DNA from: CAYRVX01 sp964642165
GTDB lineage: Bacteria; Planctomycetota; Phycisphaerae; SM23-33
Length of the DNA stretch: 15,607 bases
Direction of reading: 5' to 3'
Assembly: GCA_964642165.1 (NCBI GenBank)
Contig: CAZXOC010000176.1
Span: 1 to 15,607, forward strand
This document shows, one piece after another, positions 1 through 6,925 of the stretch. The translations under genes were made by a program, and so were the position numbers. The number at the start of each line of letters is the position of its first letter. Position 1 is the stretch's first letter. The notes below the pieces were generated by a model, which was not told the origin of the DNA, made no database searches, and saw only the letters and a program-made list of their open reading frames with translations.

Positions 1-1
1 C

Positions 2-91
2 ATCCTCGGCCACCGCTCCGCCGCCATCACCGAGGTCTACGCCGAGAAGGACGAGAATGAAGCCCTTGAGGCGATCACGCGGGTGGGTTGA
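2..91 (+). CDS. Tyrosine recombinase (phage-type integrase), C-terminal fragment
   Basis: The first 30 codons of the window are the end of a gene that starts outside it. The visible peptide begins ILGHRSAAITEVYAEKD and ends at a TGA at 89-91. An LGH box followed nine residues later by a tyrosine in a TEVYAE context is the C-terminal active-site signature of tyrosine recombinases: the His of LGH is the H/W catalytic position and Tyr (codon 13 of the visible part, 38-40) is the nucleophile. The family catalyses site-specific strand exchange for phages, integrative elements and integrons. Only the last active-site box is visible, so whether the gene is intact and what it acts on cannot be judged. 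No tRNA gene or obvious attachment site follows in the next 200 bases. Confidence 0.8.
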   Translation: MLGHRSAAITEVYAEKDENEALEAITRVG

Positions 92-185
92 TGCCAACTG
101 ACAGCCTTCGCATCATTCCCGACCCCCAAGGAGTTCAGATCGAACGTTGAGGGCTGCGAGCTGCGACCCACAACCGCGAATCGCC

Positions 186-214
186 TTGACTCCGCCGGGA
201 CATGGGAATAGGAT
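186..214 (+). promoter_or_regulatory. Sigma-70-type promoter for the PEP-CTERM gene
   Basis: TTGACT at 186-191 matches the -35 consensus at five of six positions. It is followed by exactly 17 bases and then TAGGAT at 209-214, which matches the -10 consensus at four of six. Transcription would start near 221, leaving a leader of about 84 bases before the preferred start codon at 305. This is the best-formed promoter in the window. The remainder of 92-304 shows nothing else I can name. Confidence 0.55.
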
Positions 215-293
215 CATTGGGAAGGCCCAAAGGGTGGCGTGTTGGAGTTTGTCTGCGGGAGCCTGAGTGGGAGGGGAATGCCGAAGAAGAGAG

Positions 294-298
294 AGGAG
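294..298 (+). promoter_or_regulatory. Ribosome binding site deciding the PEP-CTERM start
   Basis: AGGAG lies six bases before the ATG at 305. The in-frame ATG at 239 has no comparable site and would be only about 18 bases after the predicted transcription start. It would also place 22 charged, non-hydrophobic residues before the signal peptide. The site therefore favours 305. Confidence 0.6.
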
Positions 299-304
299 AA
301 GCTC

Positions 305-1120
305 ATGTATCGGACGCTTTCAGCGTACGCGTTCCTGGCGATCTGCGGAGTGAACGCCGTAGCCCAGGCTGAGCCACCCAGAGATGTCGATTGGCTCACC
401 GTGTACATCGACTGTTCTTACAGCCAGGGCTCAGATACTCCAGTTTACGAATTCGACGCGGCTGTGGGGACCGAGACAGCCAGCATCATCAGAGGTACGG
501 TCGCCACGCCTGCCGGGTATGTCTTCAGCTTGAGCTACGACCCTGATGAACCCGAATGGCGGTACTGGGCCGAGCACTCGGATGCGGGGGAGCTGTCGGT
601 CTATGGAGATGGCGTTTACACCTTCTCCCTCGACTACAGTGACGGGTCCTCGGCTACCACGGCGCTGAACTTCGTCGTCCCCGGATCGGGAGACCCCATA
701 GGTCAGCCCACCCACAAGCCAATCCTGAGCAGCCCAGTTCCCGGAGCTTCCGGGGTCCCGGTCGAGGTCACTTACATCTGGGAGCCAGTCATCGACGACA
801 ACGTCAACCTCATCGAACTGCTTGTCAGTTACACAGGCTACTCACCCAATGACGAGGTTCTTGGGGTGTCGATCTCCGATCCCGACATCACTTCGTACGG
901 CCCAGTTACGATGGATGAGGGAGTGCTCTACGACGACTGCGAGCTCGGTTTTCTCGAGAAGCACTACCACGAGAATGCTGACGGCATCCCGTGCAACTTC
1001 GCCAAACTAGCCAGCGTGGAGTTCTCCTTCCAGACTGTCCCGGAACCCGCCATGGCCGGCTTCCTGGCCCTCGGTGGACTCGCGCTGCTCCGCCGTGGAC
1101 GCACGTCTCGCTCGGCATAG
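305..1120 (+). CDS. PEP-CTERM sorting domain-containing secreted protein
   Basis: A 271-residue protein that appears to be exported and anchored. Residues 1 to about 22 (MYRTLSAYAFLAICG and on to AQA) form a Sec signal peptide. The C-terminus carries a complete PEP-CTERM tripartite tail: V-PEP at 245-248, the hydrophobic stretch AMAGFLALGGLALL, then the basic cluster RRGR at 263-266. Exosortase family enzymes recognise such tails; none is encoded in this window. The middle is acidic and rich in Asp, Ser, Thr and Tyr. A proline-rich segment around residues 135-155 leads into a beta-rich stretch that could be an Ig-like or fibronectin-like fold, but I cannot assign a known domain. Codon use (many AGA, AGT, TCA and TCG codons) differs from the very GC-rich genes downstream. 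The neighbouring recombinase fragment suggests recent acquisition. The function beyond surface location is unknown. Confidence 0.8.
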   Translation: MYRTLSAYAFLAICGVNAVAQAEPPRDVDWLTVYIDCSYSQGSDTPVYEFDAAVGTETASIIRGTVATPAGYVFSLSYDPDEPEWRYWAEHSDAGELSVYGDGVYTFSLDYSDGSSATTALNFVVPGSGDPIGQPTHKPILSSPVPGASGVPVEVTYIWEPVIDDNVNLIELLVSYTGYSPNDEVLGVSISDPDITSYGPVTMDEGVLYDDCELGFLEKHYHENADGIPCNFAKLASVEFSFQTVPEPAMAGFLALGGLALLRRGRTSRSA

Positions 1121-1148
1121 CACAAGACAGCAACCGACAACACGCCGT

Positions 1149-1180
1149 GGGCAGTTTCGCAGCGTTCTTCTGCGCTGCCC
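1149..1180 (+). terminator. Possible terminator hairpin after the PEP-CTERM gene
   Basis: About 30 bases after the stop codon, GGGCAG (1149-1154) is the reverse complement of CTGCCC (1175-1180). An overlapping alternative pairs GCAGCG (1159-1164) with CGCTGC (1173-1178) across an eight-base loop. Either could form a stem in RNA. No run of T follows, so an intrinsic terminator is only a suggestion based on position. Confidence 0.25.
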
Positions 1181-1495
1181 GACGGGCTGGAGGGATTGCT
1201 ACCTCAACCATGTCCGATACTTCTTGCAAGCGATGTTCTAACGAACTTGGCCGTGCTGACCAGTTCCTGGGTGAGGGCCGCGGAAGGGCAGGGGCGGGCT
1301 GGCTCCATTGGGCGCAGATTCAAGGCTGAAGACTCGCTGATACAAACTCGTCCCGGGCGCCTGCCGGTCTTGTACGCCGGTCGCGGAAGCGATGGGGCAG
1401 CCGTTGACGCAGCAGCCGCGCGCGCCAAAGGCATCGCAACTGGGTGCGTCAACTGGGCCGGGAACCGCGTACCTGGCGGGGCAACTCCGTCGCGA

Positions 1496-1517
1496 CTGCG
1501 CAAGTGCTTCTGCGCAG
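1496..1517. repeat. Seven-base-pair inverted repeat
   Basis: CTGCGCA at 1496-1502 and TGCGCAG at 1511-1517 are exact reverse complements around an eight-base loop (AGTGCTTC). The loop and right arm (CTTCTGCGC) repeat a string found in the hairpin at 1149-1180, so the two structures may be related. The role is unknown. Confidence 0.4.
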
Positions 1518-1558
1518 CAGATTGCCTTGAAACGCTTGGCGTACGTTCGCGTGCAGGA

Positions 1559-1580
1559 GTCCTGAGCAGCATCGAAGGGC
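1559..1580. repeat. Copy of a CCTGAGC..TCGAAGG-type dispersed element
   Basis: The core CCTGAGCAGCATCGAAGGG sits at 1561-1579. On the minus strand it reads as codons for PFDAAQD. From memory, short elements of this form (CCTTCGA...GCTCAGG) occur in many copies between genes in a range of environmental bacterial genomes and give spurious PFDAAQD-like peptides. Only one copy is in this window, so the repeat status is inferred rather than seen. Confidence 0.4.
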
Positions 1581-1932
1581 GGCGAACGAAACGCATCTGG
1601 CTTCGCTCCCACGCAAGGAGGAGCTTCCACCTTTGCCCTTCGGGCTTCGTCGCACAGGACGCCGGACAAGAGCGGATGAAGGGCAGGCCGGGGCGAACGG
1701 CCCCCGCGAGCGGCCTAGCCCTGCCGGGCGGATCAGCCCCGACGAGAAGCTGATCACGCTGACGGAGGGCACGGGGCACGTGGCCGAAGACGGAGAGGAG
1801 GCCGGCAGCAGAGGGACATGCAGGCGCCGGCGCTTGTCAGGGCTGGAGCGGTCTCGGCCGCGGCTTTCGGGGGGCGGGACGTCGGTGTAGACTGTTCGTG
1901 CGGGTGCGACAAGGCATGGCGCGGGAGGAGAG

Positions 1933-3480
1933 ATGATGAACGGGCTTTCGGTGTCTCGGAGAGAGTTCTTGCGGTCCGCGGCCGGTGCGGCGGGGGTGGT
2001 GGCGCTCGGGGCGCCGGGGCTGGGCGCGGCGGTGAGGGATGAGAGCGGGGGGGCGATCGACACGGCGGGGATGAACGTGCTGCTGATCGACGTCGAGGAC
2101 TGCACGGCCAACGCGATCGGCTGCTACGGCAACGGGATCGTCCGGACGCCGAACATCGACCGCCTCGCGGCGACGGGCGTGCGGTTCGAGCGGGCGTACT
2201 GCCAGTACCCCTGCTGCAACCCGTCGCGGTCGAGCTTCCTGACCGGCCTGCGCCCGCCGACGACGGGCGTGCTGAACAACGGCTTCAACATGATGGAGAC
2301 GCTGCCCGACCACGCCGTGAGCCTGCCGCAGCTCATGAAACGCAAGGGCTTCACCACGGCGAACATCGCCAAGCTCTTCCACCGCCCCGAACAGTCCGTC
2401 CCGCAGTTGCTGGCCTTCGACCGCCTGGAGCTGACCGCCAAGCCGCCGGGGTGGAAGGGCCCGGGCCCCGTCATCCGCTGGCCGCGAGTGCCGCTGCCGA
2501 AGGGCTGGAAGCCCTACCCCCGCGGCGTGAAGCGCAGCAGCCCCCAGTGGCGGGCGTGGCACCGCTGGCAGTCCGACCGCTACGGCGTCGACCCGCGCCG
2601 CGAGGAGGACCAGCACGACGGGCGCATCCCGCGCGTCGCGGCGGCGCTGCTGAAGGAGTTCGCGCGGGACAAGAAGCCATTCTTCCTGTCCGTGGGCTCG
2701 TCGCGGCCGCACACGCCGCTGATCGCGCCGAAGAAGTACATCGACCTGTACGACCCGGCGAAGATCCCCTCCCCGCCGGCGCCGCCGGAGAAGGACCAAG
2801 GCGTCCCGCCGCTGGCGCGGAAGTTCGGGCGCAGCGCGGACATCTTCATGGGCCGCCGCGCGAGCGACCGGGAGGCCCGCGAGGCCGTCGCCGCTTACTA
2901 CGCCTGCGTGACGTTCGTGGACACGGGCGTCGGGATCGTCCTCGACGCGCTGGACAGGGCCGGCCTGGCGGACAAGACGATCGTGATCTTCCTGGCCGAC
3001 CACGGCTTCCACCTGGGGGAGCACGGGATCTGGTCGAAGTACACGCTGTTCGAGTCGTCGACGCGCGTGCCGTTCATCGTTCGCGTGCCCGGCGCGGCCG
3101 GGAACGGCAGGACCTGCCGCGAGCTGGTCGAGCTGGTGGACCTCGTGCCGACGCTGGCGGAGCTGAGCGGGCTGGCGACGTCGCCGCGCTGGGAGGGCAC
3201 GAGCCTCGCGCCGCTGCTGAGCGACCCGAAGCGGGCGTGGAAGAAGGGCGCGCTGGCGTGGTTCGGCAACAAGGGCCAGCACCGGGCGGTCTACACGCGG
3301 CGGTACAAGTACGCCGAGTGGCAGCACAGGGGGCAGACGCTGCGGGAGCTGTACGACCTGGAGAACGACCGTTGGGAGACGGTGAACCTCGCGGGCGATC
3401 CGGCCCACGCGGCGACGGTGAAGGAGCACGCCGCGCTGCTGAAGGGCGGCTGGCGGGCGGCGCTGCCGCCGAAGGCGTAG
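1933..3480 (+). CDS. Formylglycine sulfatase, iduronate-2-sulfatase-like, Tat-exported
   Basis: A 515-residue sulfatase of the alkaline-phosphatase superfamily (S1), expected to hydrolyse sulfate esters on a polysaccharide outside the cytoplasm. A twin-arginine signal is visible (SRREFLR at residues 8-14, then a hydrophobic stretch to about 34). Metal-site residues are E55-D56, in place of the usual Asp-Asp. The formylglycine motif CNPSR has Cys95, Pro97 and Arg99. K147 and H150 in AKLFH correspond to the GKVFH box of iduronate-2-sulfatases. D356-H357 opens the box DHGFHLGEHGIW, which is also typical of that group. The Cys-type motif needs a formylglycine-generating enzyme or anSME, neither of which is in the window. 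A good SD (AGGAG, 1926-1930) fits the second ATG at 1936 slightly better than the one at 1933. It converges on the sulfatase operon ending at 3797. The true substrate cannot be read from sequence; red-algal galactan or a uronate-containing glycan are both possible. Confidence 0.92.
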   Translation: MMNGLSVSRREFLRSAAGAAGVVALGAPGLGAAVRDESGGAIDTAGMNVLLIDVEDCTANAIGCYGNGIVRTPNIDRLAATGVRFERAYCQYPCCNPSRSSFLTGLRPPTTGVLNNGFNMMETLPDHAVSLPQLMKRKGFTTANIAKLFHRPEQSVPQLLAFDRLELTAKPPGWKGPGPVIRWPRVPLPKGWKPYPRGVKRSSPQWRAWHRWQSDRYGVDPRREEDQHDGRIPRVAAALLKEFARDKKPFFLSVGSSRPHTPLIAPKKYIDLYDPAKIPSPPAPPEKDQGVPPLARKFGRSADIFMGRRASDREAREAVAAYYACVTFVDTGVGIVLDALDRAGLADKTIVIFLADHGFHLGEHGIWSKYTLFESSTRVPFIVRVPGAAGNGRTCRELVELVDLVPTLAELSGLATSPRWEGTSLAPLLSDPKRAWKKGALAWFGNKGQHRAVYTRRYKYAEWQHRGQTLRELYDLENDRWETVNLAGDPAHAATVKEHAALLKGGWRAALPPKA

Positions 3481-3482
3481 GC

Positions 3483-3521
3483 GCGCGGGGGGGAAGAAGC
3501 GCGGGGGGGAAGAAGCGCGGG
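3483..3521. repeat. 16-bp G-rich direct repeat, about 2.4 copies
   Basis: The unit GCGCGGGGGGGAAGAA occurs at 3483-3498 and again at 3499-3514, with a partial third copy (GCGCGGG) at 3515-3521. It begins three bases after the sulfatase stop codon. Each full unit carries a run of seven G on the plus strand. It leads directly into the hairpin at 3517-3532 and the 46-bp array. Confidence 0.8.
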
Positions 3522-3532
3522 CCAAGGCCCGC
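3517..3532. terminator. Hairpin between convergent sulfatase genes, possible bidirectional terminator
   Basis: GCGGGCC (3517-3523) and GGCCCGC (3526-3532) are perfect reverse complements separated by two A residues, so at least six base pairs can form. It lies about 40 bases beyond the stop of the plus-strand sulfatase and on the downstream side of the minus-strand operon. No T-run is present on either side. A structure-only or Rho-dependent end is possible. Confidence 0.3.
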
Positions 3533-3778
3533 CGCTAAACGCTGCGAATAGAGATAGTTGGCGCGGAGGAAGCCCCGCNNNNNNNNNNNNNNNNNNNNNN
3601 NNNNNNNNNNNNNNNNNNNNNNNNNNNNNNNNNNNNNNNNNNNNNNNNNNNNNNNNNNNNNNNNNNNNNNNNNNNNNNCCCGCCGCTAAACGCTGCGGAT
3701 AAAGATAATTGGCGAGGATGAGGACCCGCCGCTAAACGCTGCGAATAGAGATAGTTGGCGCGGATGAGGACCCGCCGC
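3528..3778. repeat. 46-bp tandem repeat array interrupted by an assembly gap
   Basis: A unit starting CCCGCCGCTAAACGCTGCG and continuing through AATAGAGATAGTTGGCG is repeated every 46 bases. Copies begin at 3528, 3574 (only five bases before the gap), 3679 and 3725, and an eight-base stub begins at 3771. The 3679 and 3725 copies differ at only a few positions (GGATAAAGATAATT against GAATAGAGATAGTT). The 3528 copy diverges only at its last bases. Units abut directly with no unique spacers. Because sequence enters and leaves the gap in repeat, the gap almost certainly hides more copies. The array fills most of the space between two convergent sulfatase genes and has no coding potential that I accept. 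Confidence 0.9.
3579..3678. other. Assembly gap of 100 N
   Basis: Exactly 100 N, the conventional placeholder for a scaffold gap of unknown size. The repeat phase shifts across it (105 bases from 3574 to 3679, not a multiple of 46), so the true length is not 100. Confidence 0.95.
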
Positions 3779-3796
3779 GCGGGGGACGGGATTCGC

Positions 3797-5308
3797 TCAG
3801 CGGCTTCGCCCGCGCTTGCGGAGGTCCTCCAGGACGCGCGTGAGGCGCTCGACGACCTGGGGCTGGCTGGCGGCGAGGTCGTTTCGCTCGCCCACGTCGG
3901 CGTGCATGTCGAACAGGCGGTAGGGCTTGCGGAAGGGCCTGCCGGAGGGCTTCTCGCGCCCGCCCGAGCCGTCGGAGAGGATCAGCTTCCACTTGCCCTC
4001 GCGGACGGCGAACGTGCCGTTGCCGGAGTGGTGCACGACGGGCGCTCGCGGGGTGGCCCAGTCCCGCCCGAGCATCAGCGGCAGCGTGCTGAAGCTGTCC
4101 TCGCCGGCGCCGTCGGGCAGCGTCGCGCCGGCGACGGCAGCGCACGTCGCCATCAGGTCCGTCAGGCAGATGGTCTTGTCGCACGTGCTGCCCGGGCGGA
4201 TGCGACCGGGCCAGGACGCGATGTACGGCACGTGGTGGCCGCCCTCGTAGATGTCGGCCTTCGTGCCGCGGAAGACGTAGGCCGAGGTGTGCGACGACGG
4301 CTTGTAGCCCTGGATCGAAGGCTGGGTGACGTGGTCGTCGGCCTCGCCTTGCTTCAGGCGGGACATGAACGAGCCGTTGTCGCTGGTGACGATGAGGAGG
4401 GTGTTGTCGCGGGCGCCGGCGGCCTCGACGGCGCGGACGACCTGCCCGACGGTCCAGTCCACCTGGGTGATGAAGTCGCCGTAGGGCCCGCGCTTCGAGC
4501 CGCCGCGGAACCGCTTCGCCGGCGAGACGGGCTTGTGCGGGGCCGTCATCGCGAAGTAGAGGAAGAACGGCTTGTCGGCCTTCGCGCTGCGGGCGACGTA
4601 CGCCGTCGCCTTGCCCAGCAGCACGTCGAGCGTCTTGACGGGGTCGAAGCTCGCCGACCGCTCGCCGGCGCGGATGAAGCCCGGGAAGCCCCGGCGCTCC
4701 TGCCGGGCGGTCGGGGGCTCGGCAATGCGGCCGTCCTCGATGTACACGTACGGCGGCATGTCCAGCGACGCGGGGATGACGAAGGAGTAGTCGAAGCCGA
4801 ACGTGCCGGGATGGACGCGGAGCGGCTTGGCGGCGTCGATCTTCCCGCCCGGGCCGCCCTGTCGGGCGTACTCCAGCCCGAGGTGCCACTTGCCCACGAC
4901 GCCCGTCGCGTAGCCGCGGGCCTTCAGGAGCGAGGCGACGGTCGTGCGCCCGCGCTCGATCAGCGGCGGCGAGTAGCCCCCCAGCACGCCGCGCTTCAGG
5001 CGCCCGCGCCACGAGTAGCGCCCCGTGACGACGCCGTAGCGGGTGGGCGTGCAGACGGCCGCGCCGGTGTGGGCGTCGGTGAACCTCATCCCGCCGGCGG
5101 CGAGCTTGTTGAGGTTCGGCGTGGCAATCCGCGACGCGGGGTTGAGGCACTGGAGGTCGCCGTAGCCCATGTCGTCGGCGAGGACGAAGATGATGTTCGG
5201 GCGTTTCGGCGTGGCGGGGGCTTCGGCGCCCCAGCCCAAGCGGGGCAGCCCGAGGGCGGCGGCGCCCGCGCCGAGGTGCTTCAGGAAGCGGCGGCGGTCC
5301 ATTCGCAT
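3797..5308 (-). CDS. Arylsulfatase-like S1 sulfatase, Tat-exported (third gene of operon)
   Basis: A 503-residue arylsulfatase A-type enzyme predicted to remove sulfate esters from a glycan in the periplasm or outside the cell. A twin-arginine leader (DRRRFLK, residues 4-10) is followed by an alanine and glycine-rich hydrophobic segment. Metal ligands D45-D46 lie in LADDMGYGD. The formylglycine motif is CTPTR (Cys86, Pro88, Arg90), with Thr at the usual Ser position, a variant common in planctomycete sulfatases. K140 and H142 lie in GKWHLG, and D310-N311 in TSDNGS completes the metal site. The C-terminal part (RLFDMHADVGERNDLA) is the normal sulfatase C-terminal subdomain, so the gene looks full length. 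An SD (AGGAG, read from 5319-5315) sits six bases before the chosen ATG; a second ATG two codons later is less well placed. It starts 22 bases after the sulfatase at 5331-6875 ends, implying co-transcription. Confidence 0.93.
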   Translation of the reverse strand: MRMDRRRFLKHLGAGAAALGLPRLGWGAEAPATPKRPNIIFVLADDMGYGDLQCLNPASRIATPNLNKLAAGGMRFTDAHTGAAVCTPTRYGVVTGRYSWRGRLKRGVLGGYSPPLIERGRTTVASLLKARGYATGVVGKWHLGLEYARQGGPGGKIDAAKPLRVHPGTFGFDYSFVIPASLDMPPYVYIEDGRIAEPPTARQERRGFPGFIRAGERSASFDPVKTLDVLLGKATAYVARSAKADKPFFLYFAMTAPHKPVSPAKRFRGGSKRGPYGDFITQVDWTVGQVVRAVEAAGARDNTLLIVTSDNGSFMSRLKQGEADDHVTQPSIQGYKPSSHTSAYVFRGTKADIYEGGHHVPYIASWPGRIRPGSTCDKTICLTDLMATCAAVAGATLPDGAGEDSFSTLPLMLGRDWATPRAPVVHHSGNGTFAVREGKWKLILSDGSGGREKPSGRPFRKPYRLFDMHADVGERNDLAASQPQVVERLTRVLEDLRKRGRSR

Positions 5309-5330
5309 GGGGGTCTCCTCTCGGGTGGCG

Positions 5331-6875
5331 TCACGCCAGGGGGTCCTTGGGCAGCTTGGCGGCGAGCGGGTCGCCGTCGGCCGTCATGACCTCCAGCAGG
5401 CGCGCGTGCATCCGCCGGAGGGTCGCGGCGTGGGCCTTGTCGCGGGCGAGGTTGCGGTCCTCGTCCGGATCGCTCTTCAGGTCGTACAGGGCCAGCATGC
5501 CCCCGCCGACGGCGTAGACGTACTTCCAGCGGTCGGTGCGGAGCATGCGGGCGCGGTTGGCGCGCTGGCAGAAGGCGTGGTCGCGCCAGGCCACGTCGCG
5601 GCCCTCGATGAGCGGGCGCATCGAGCGGCCGTGGATCTTCTCCGGGATCGGCACGCCCAGGTAGTCCAGAATGGTCGGCAGGTAGTCGATCTGGCTGACC
5701 GGCTTCTTGACGACCGTGCCGGGGCGGATGCGCCCGGGCAGGCGCATGACCAGCGGGATGCGGACGAGGTCGTCGAAGAAGCCCTGGATGCTCTTGCCGA
5801 TGCAGCCGTGGGCCCCGGCCATGTCGCCGTGGTCGCTGGTGAAGACCACCAGCGTATTGTCGGCGAGGCCGAGATCGTCGAGCTTCTTCAGGACGCGTCC
5901 GAGCTGGTCGTCGATGTACTTGACCATGCCGTGGTAGATGGCGGCGTACTCGCGGACGCCCTCGGGGCCCATGATGTCGCCGAGCTTCTTGCTGGGCCCG
6001 CGCTGGTCCCAGGGGGGGAGCTTCGTCGTGCCGCGAAGCCGCATCTTGTCGCGGTCCACGAGGGAGTAGTACGGCTCGGGGATGACCCACAGGTCGTGCG
6101 GCGGGCTCCACGAGGCGGTGATCATGAAGCTGCCCTTGGCGTGGCGATCCAGCAGGCCCAGCACCTGGTCGGTGATCTGCGTCTCGGGCAGGAGCTTGGG
6201 GGGGATGACGCTGCGCCCGATCGTCGCGATGTAGCCCAGCCGGCTGTTCGGCAGGTCGTTGAACCGCCGCCAGCCCTTGCGGACGACGGGGATCTTCTCG
6301 ACGGGCCGCCCGAGGTAGCGCCCGGGGTCCTTGTCGTCGGCGAACTTCGAGGCCGGCAGGTGCTTGGCGAGGAAGTCGCGGTAGCCGCGCGGCGTCTTCG
6401 AGGCGTAGGCCCACGACTCGTAGCAGCCGAACTTCCCCTTGTCGCCCAGGTGCCACTTGCCGCGGTGGCGCGTGGCGTAGCCGCGGGCGTGGAGGAGGTT
6501 CTCGGTGTTGGGGAAGGCCTTGGGGTCCAGCGGGTGCTGGCGGCTGCGCCGGGGGCTGACGTTCGTCAGGATCCCGTGCGTGTGCGGGTAGAGCCCGGTG
6601 ACGATCGACGCCCGGGACGGCGAGCAGTACGGCGTGACGCACGTGGCGTGGGTGAACAGGGCGCCCTCGCGGGCGATGCGGTCCATGTGGGGCGTGGTGA
6701 CGTAGGGGTTGCCCGTGATCGACAGGGAGCGGTAGTGCTGCTCGTCGGTCATGAGGAACAGGACGTTGAGGCGGCCGTCGCGCTTGGGCGCCGCGGCGCA
6801 GTGTACGGCGGCGGGGGCGGCGGCGGCCGCGGCCGCGGCCCGAAGGAACCGGCGTCGGGTCATCTGTTGGGGCAT
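5331..6875 (-). CDS. S1 sulfatase, choline-sulfatase/phosphonate-hydrolase-like, Tat-exported (second gene of operon)
   Basis: A 514-residue sulfatase. The twin-arginine motif TRRRFLR (residues 6-12) is followed by an unusually pure alanine run. D44-E45 (MTDEQHY) takes the place of the usual Asp-Asp metal pair, as in many choline-sulfatase-like members. The formylglycine motif CSPSR has Cys84, Pro86 and Arg88. GKWHLG supplies K140 and H142, and D348-H349 lies in TSDHGD. The C-terminal stretch LYDLKSDPDEDRNLA is the typical sulfatase end. An SD-like AGGTG (read from 6884-6880) lies four bases before the ATG. It follows the SASA esterase gene after 50 bases and precedes the next sulfatase by 22 bases, so the three probably form one transcript. 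Cys26 near the signal end is not preceded by a proper lipobox, so I do not call it a lipoprotein. The substrate is not determinable; another desulfation step on the same glycan is the likely role. Confidence 0.93.
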   Translation of the reverse strand: MPQQMTRRRFLRAAAAAAAAPAAVHCAAAPKRDGRLNVLFLMTDEQHYRSLSITGNPYVTTPHMDRIAREGALFTHATCVTPYCSPSRASIVTGLYPHTHGILTNVSPRRSRQHPLDPKAFPNTENLLHARGYATRHRGKWHLGDKGKFGCYESWAYASKTPRGYRDFLAKHLPASKFADDKDPGRYLGRPVEKIPVVRKGWRRFNDLPNSRLGYIATIGRSVIPPKLLPETQITDQVLGLLDRHAKGSFMITASWSPPHDLWVIPEPYYSLVDRDKMRLRGTTKLPPWDQRGPSKKLGDIMGPEGVREYAAIYHGMVKYIDDQLGRVLKKLDDLGLADNTLVVFTSDHGDMAGAHGCIGKSIQGFFDDLVRIPLVMRLPGRIRPGTVVKKPVSQIDYLPTILDYLGVPIPEKIHGRSMRPLIEGRDVAWRDHAFCQRANRARMLRTDRWKYVYAVGGGMLALYDLKSDPDEDRNLARDKAHAATLRRMHARLLEVMTADGDPLAAKLPKDPLA

Positions 6876-6925
6876 GTCTCACCTCTCTTGGCGGACGGCG
6901 GACCAGGTCGCGTCCCACGGACAGG

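Larger units (their letters stand above)
1121..1932. other. Gene-free stretch between the PEP-CTERM gene and the first sulfatase
   Basis: About 800 bases with no open frame that I accept as a gene. Frames stay open on both strands (for example 1196-1753 plus and 1238-1669 minus), but their translations have no recognisable domain, signal or family feel and they contradict one another. The stretch holds two small hairpins (1149-1180 and 1496-1517) and one short element at 1559-1580 that looks like a dispersed repeat. A possible -10 element, TAGACT, lies at 1888-1893, 42 bases before the sulfatase. GC content rises visibly toward the sulfatase end. It may be the decayed margin of an inserted segment. 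Confidence 0.5.

Noticed and set aside
92..238. tRNA or attachment site next to the recombinase fragment
   Set aside because: No cloverleaf-compatible sequence or direct repeat was found by eye. The region is explained only by a promoter.
1196..1753. 185-codon plus-strand frame, with overlapping minus-strand frames 1204-1779 and 1238-1669
   Set aside because: No domain, signal peptide or good ribosome binding site. The frames overlap on both strands and one includes the PFDAAQD string of a probable intergenic element.
1837..3525. Long minus-strand frame opposite the first sulfatase
   Set aside because: Arg, Val and Ala-rich shadow of a GC-rich gene with clear sulfatase motifs on the other strand.
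3528..3778. CRISPR array
   Set aside because: Units abut every 46 bases with no unique spacers, and no cas gene is nearby. It is a tandem repeat.
6780..6875. Lipoprotein signal on the sulfatase at 5331-6875 (Cys26)
   Set aside because: The residues before the Cys (AVH) do not fit a lipobox, and the twin-arginine motif with an Ala-rich core explains export.
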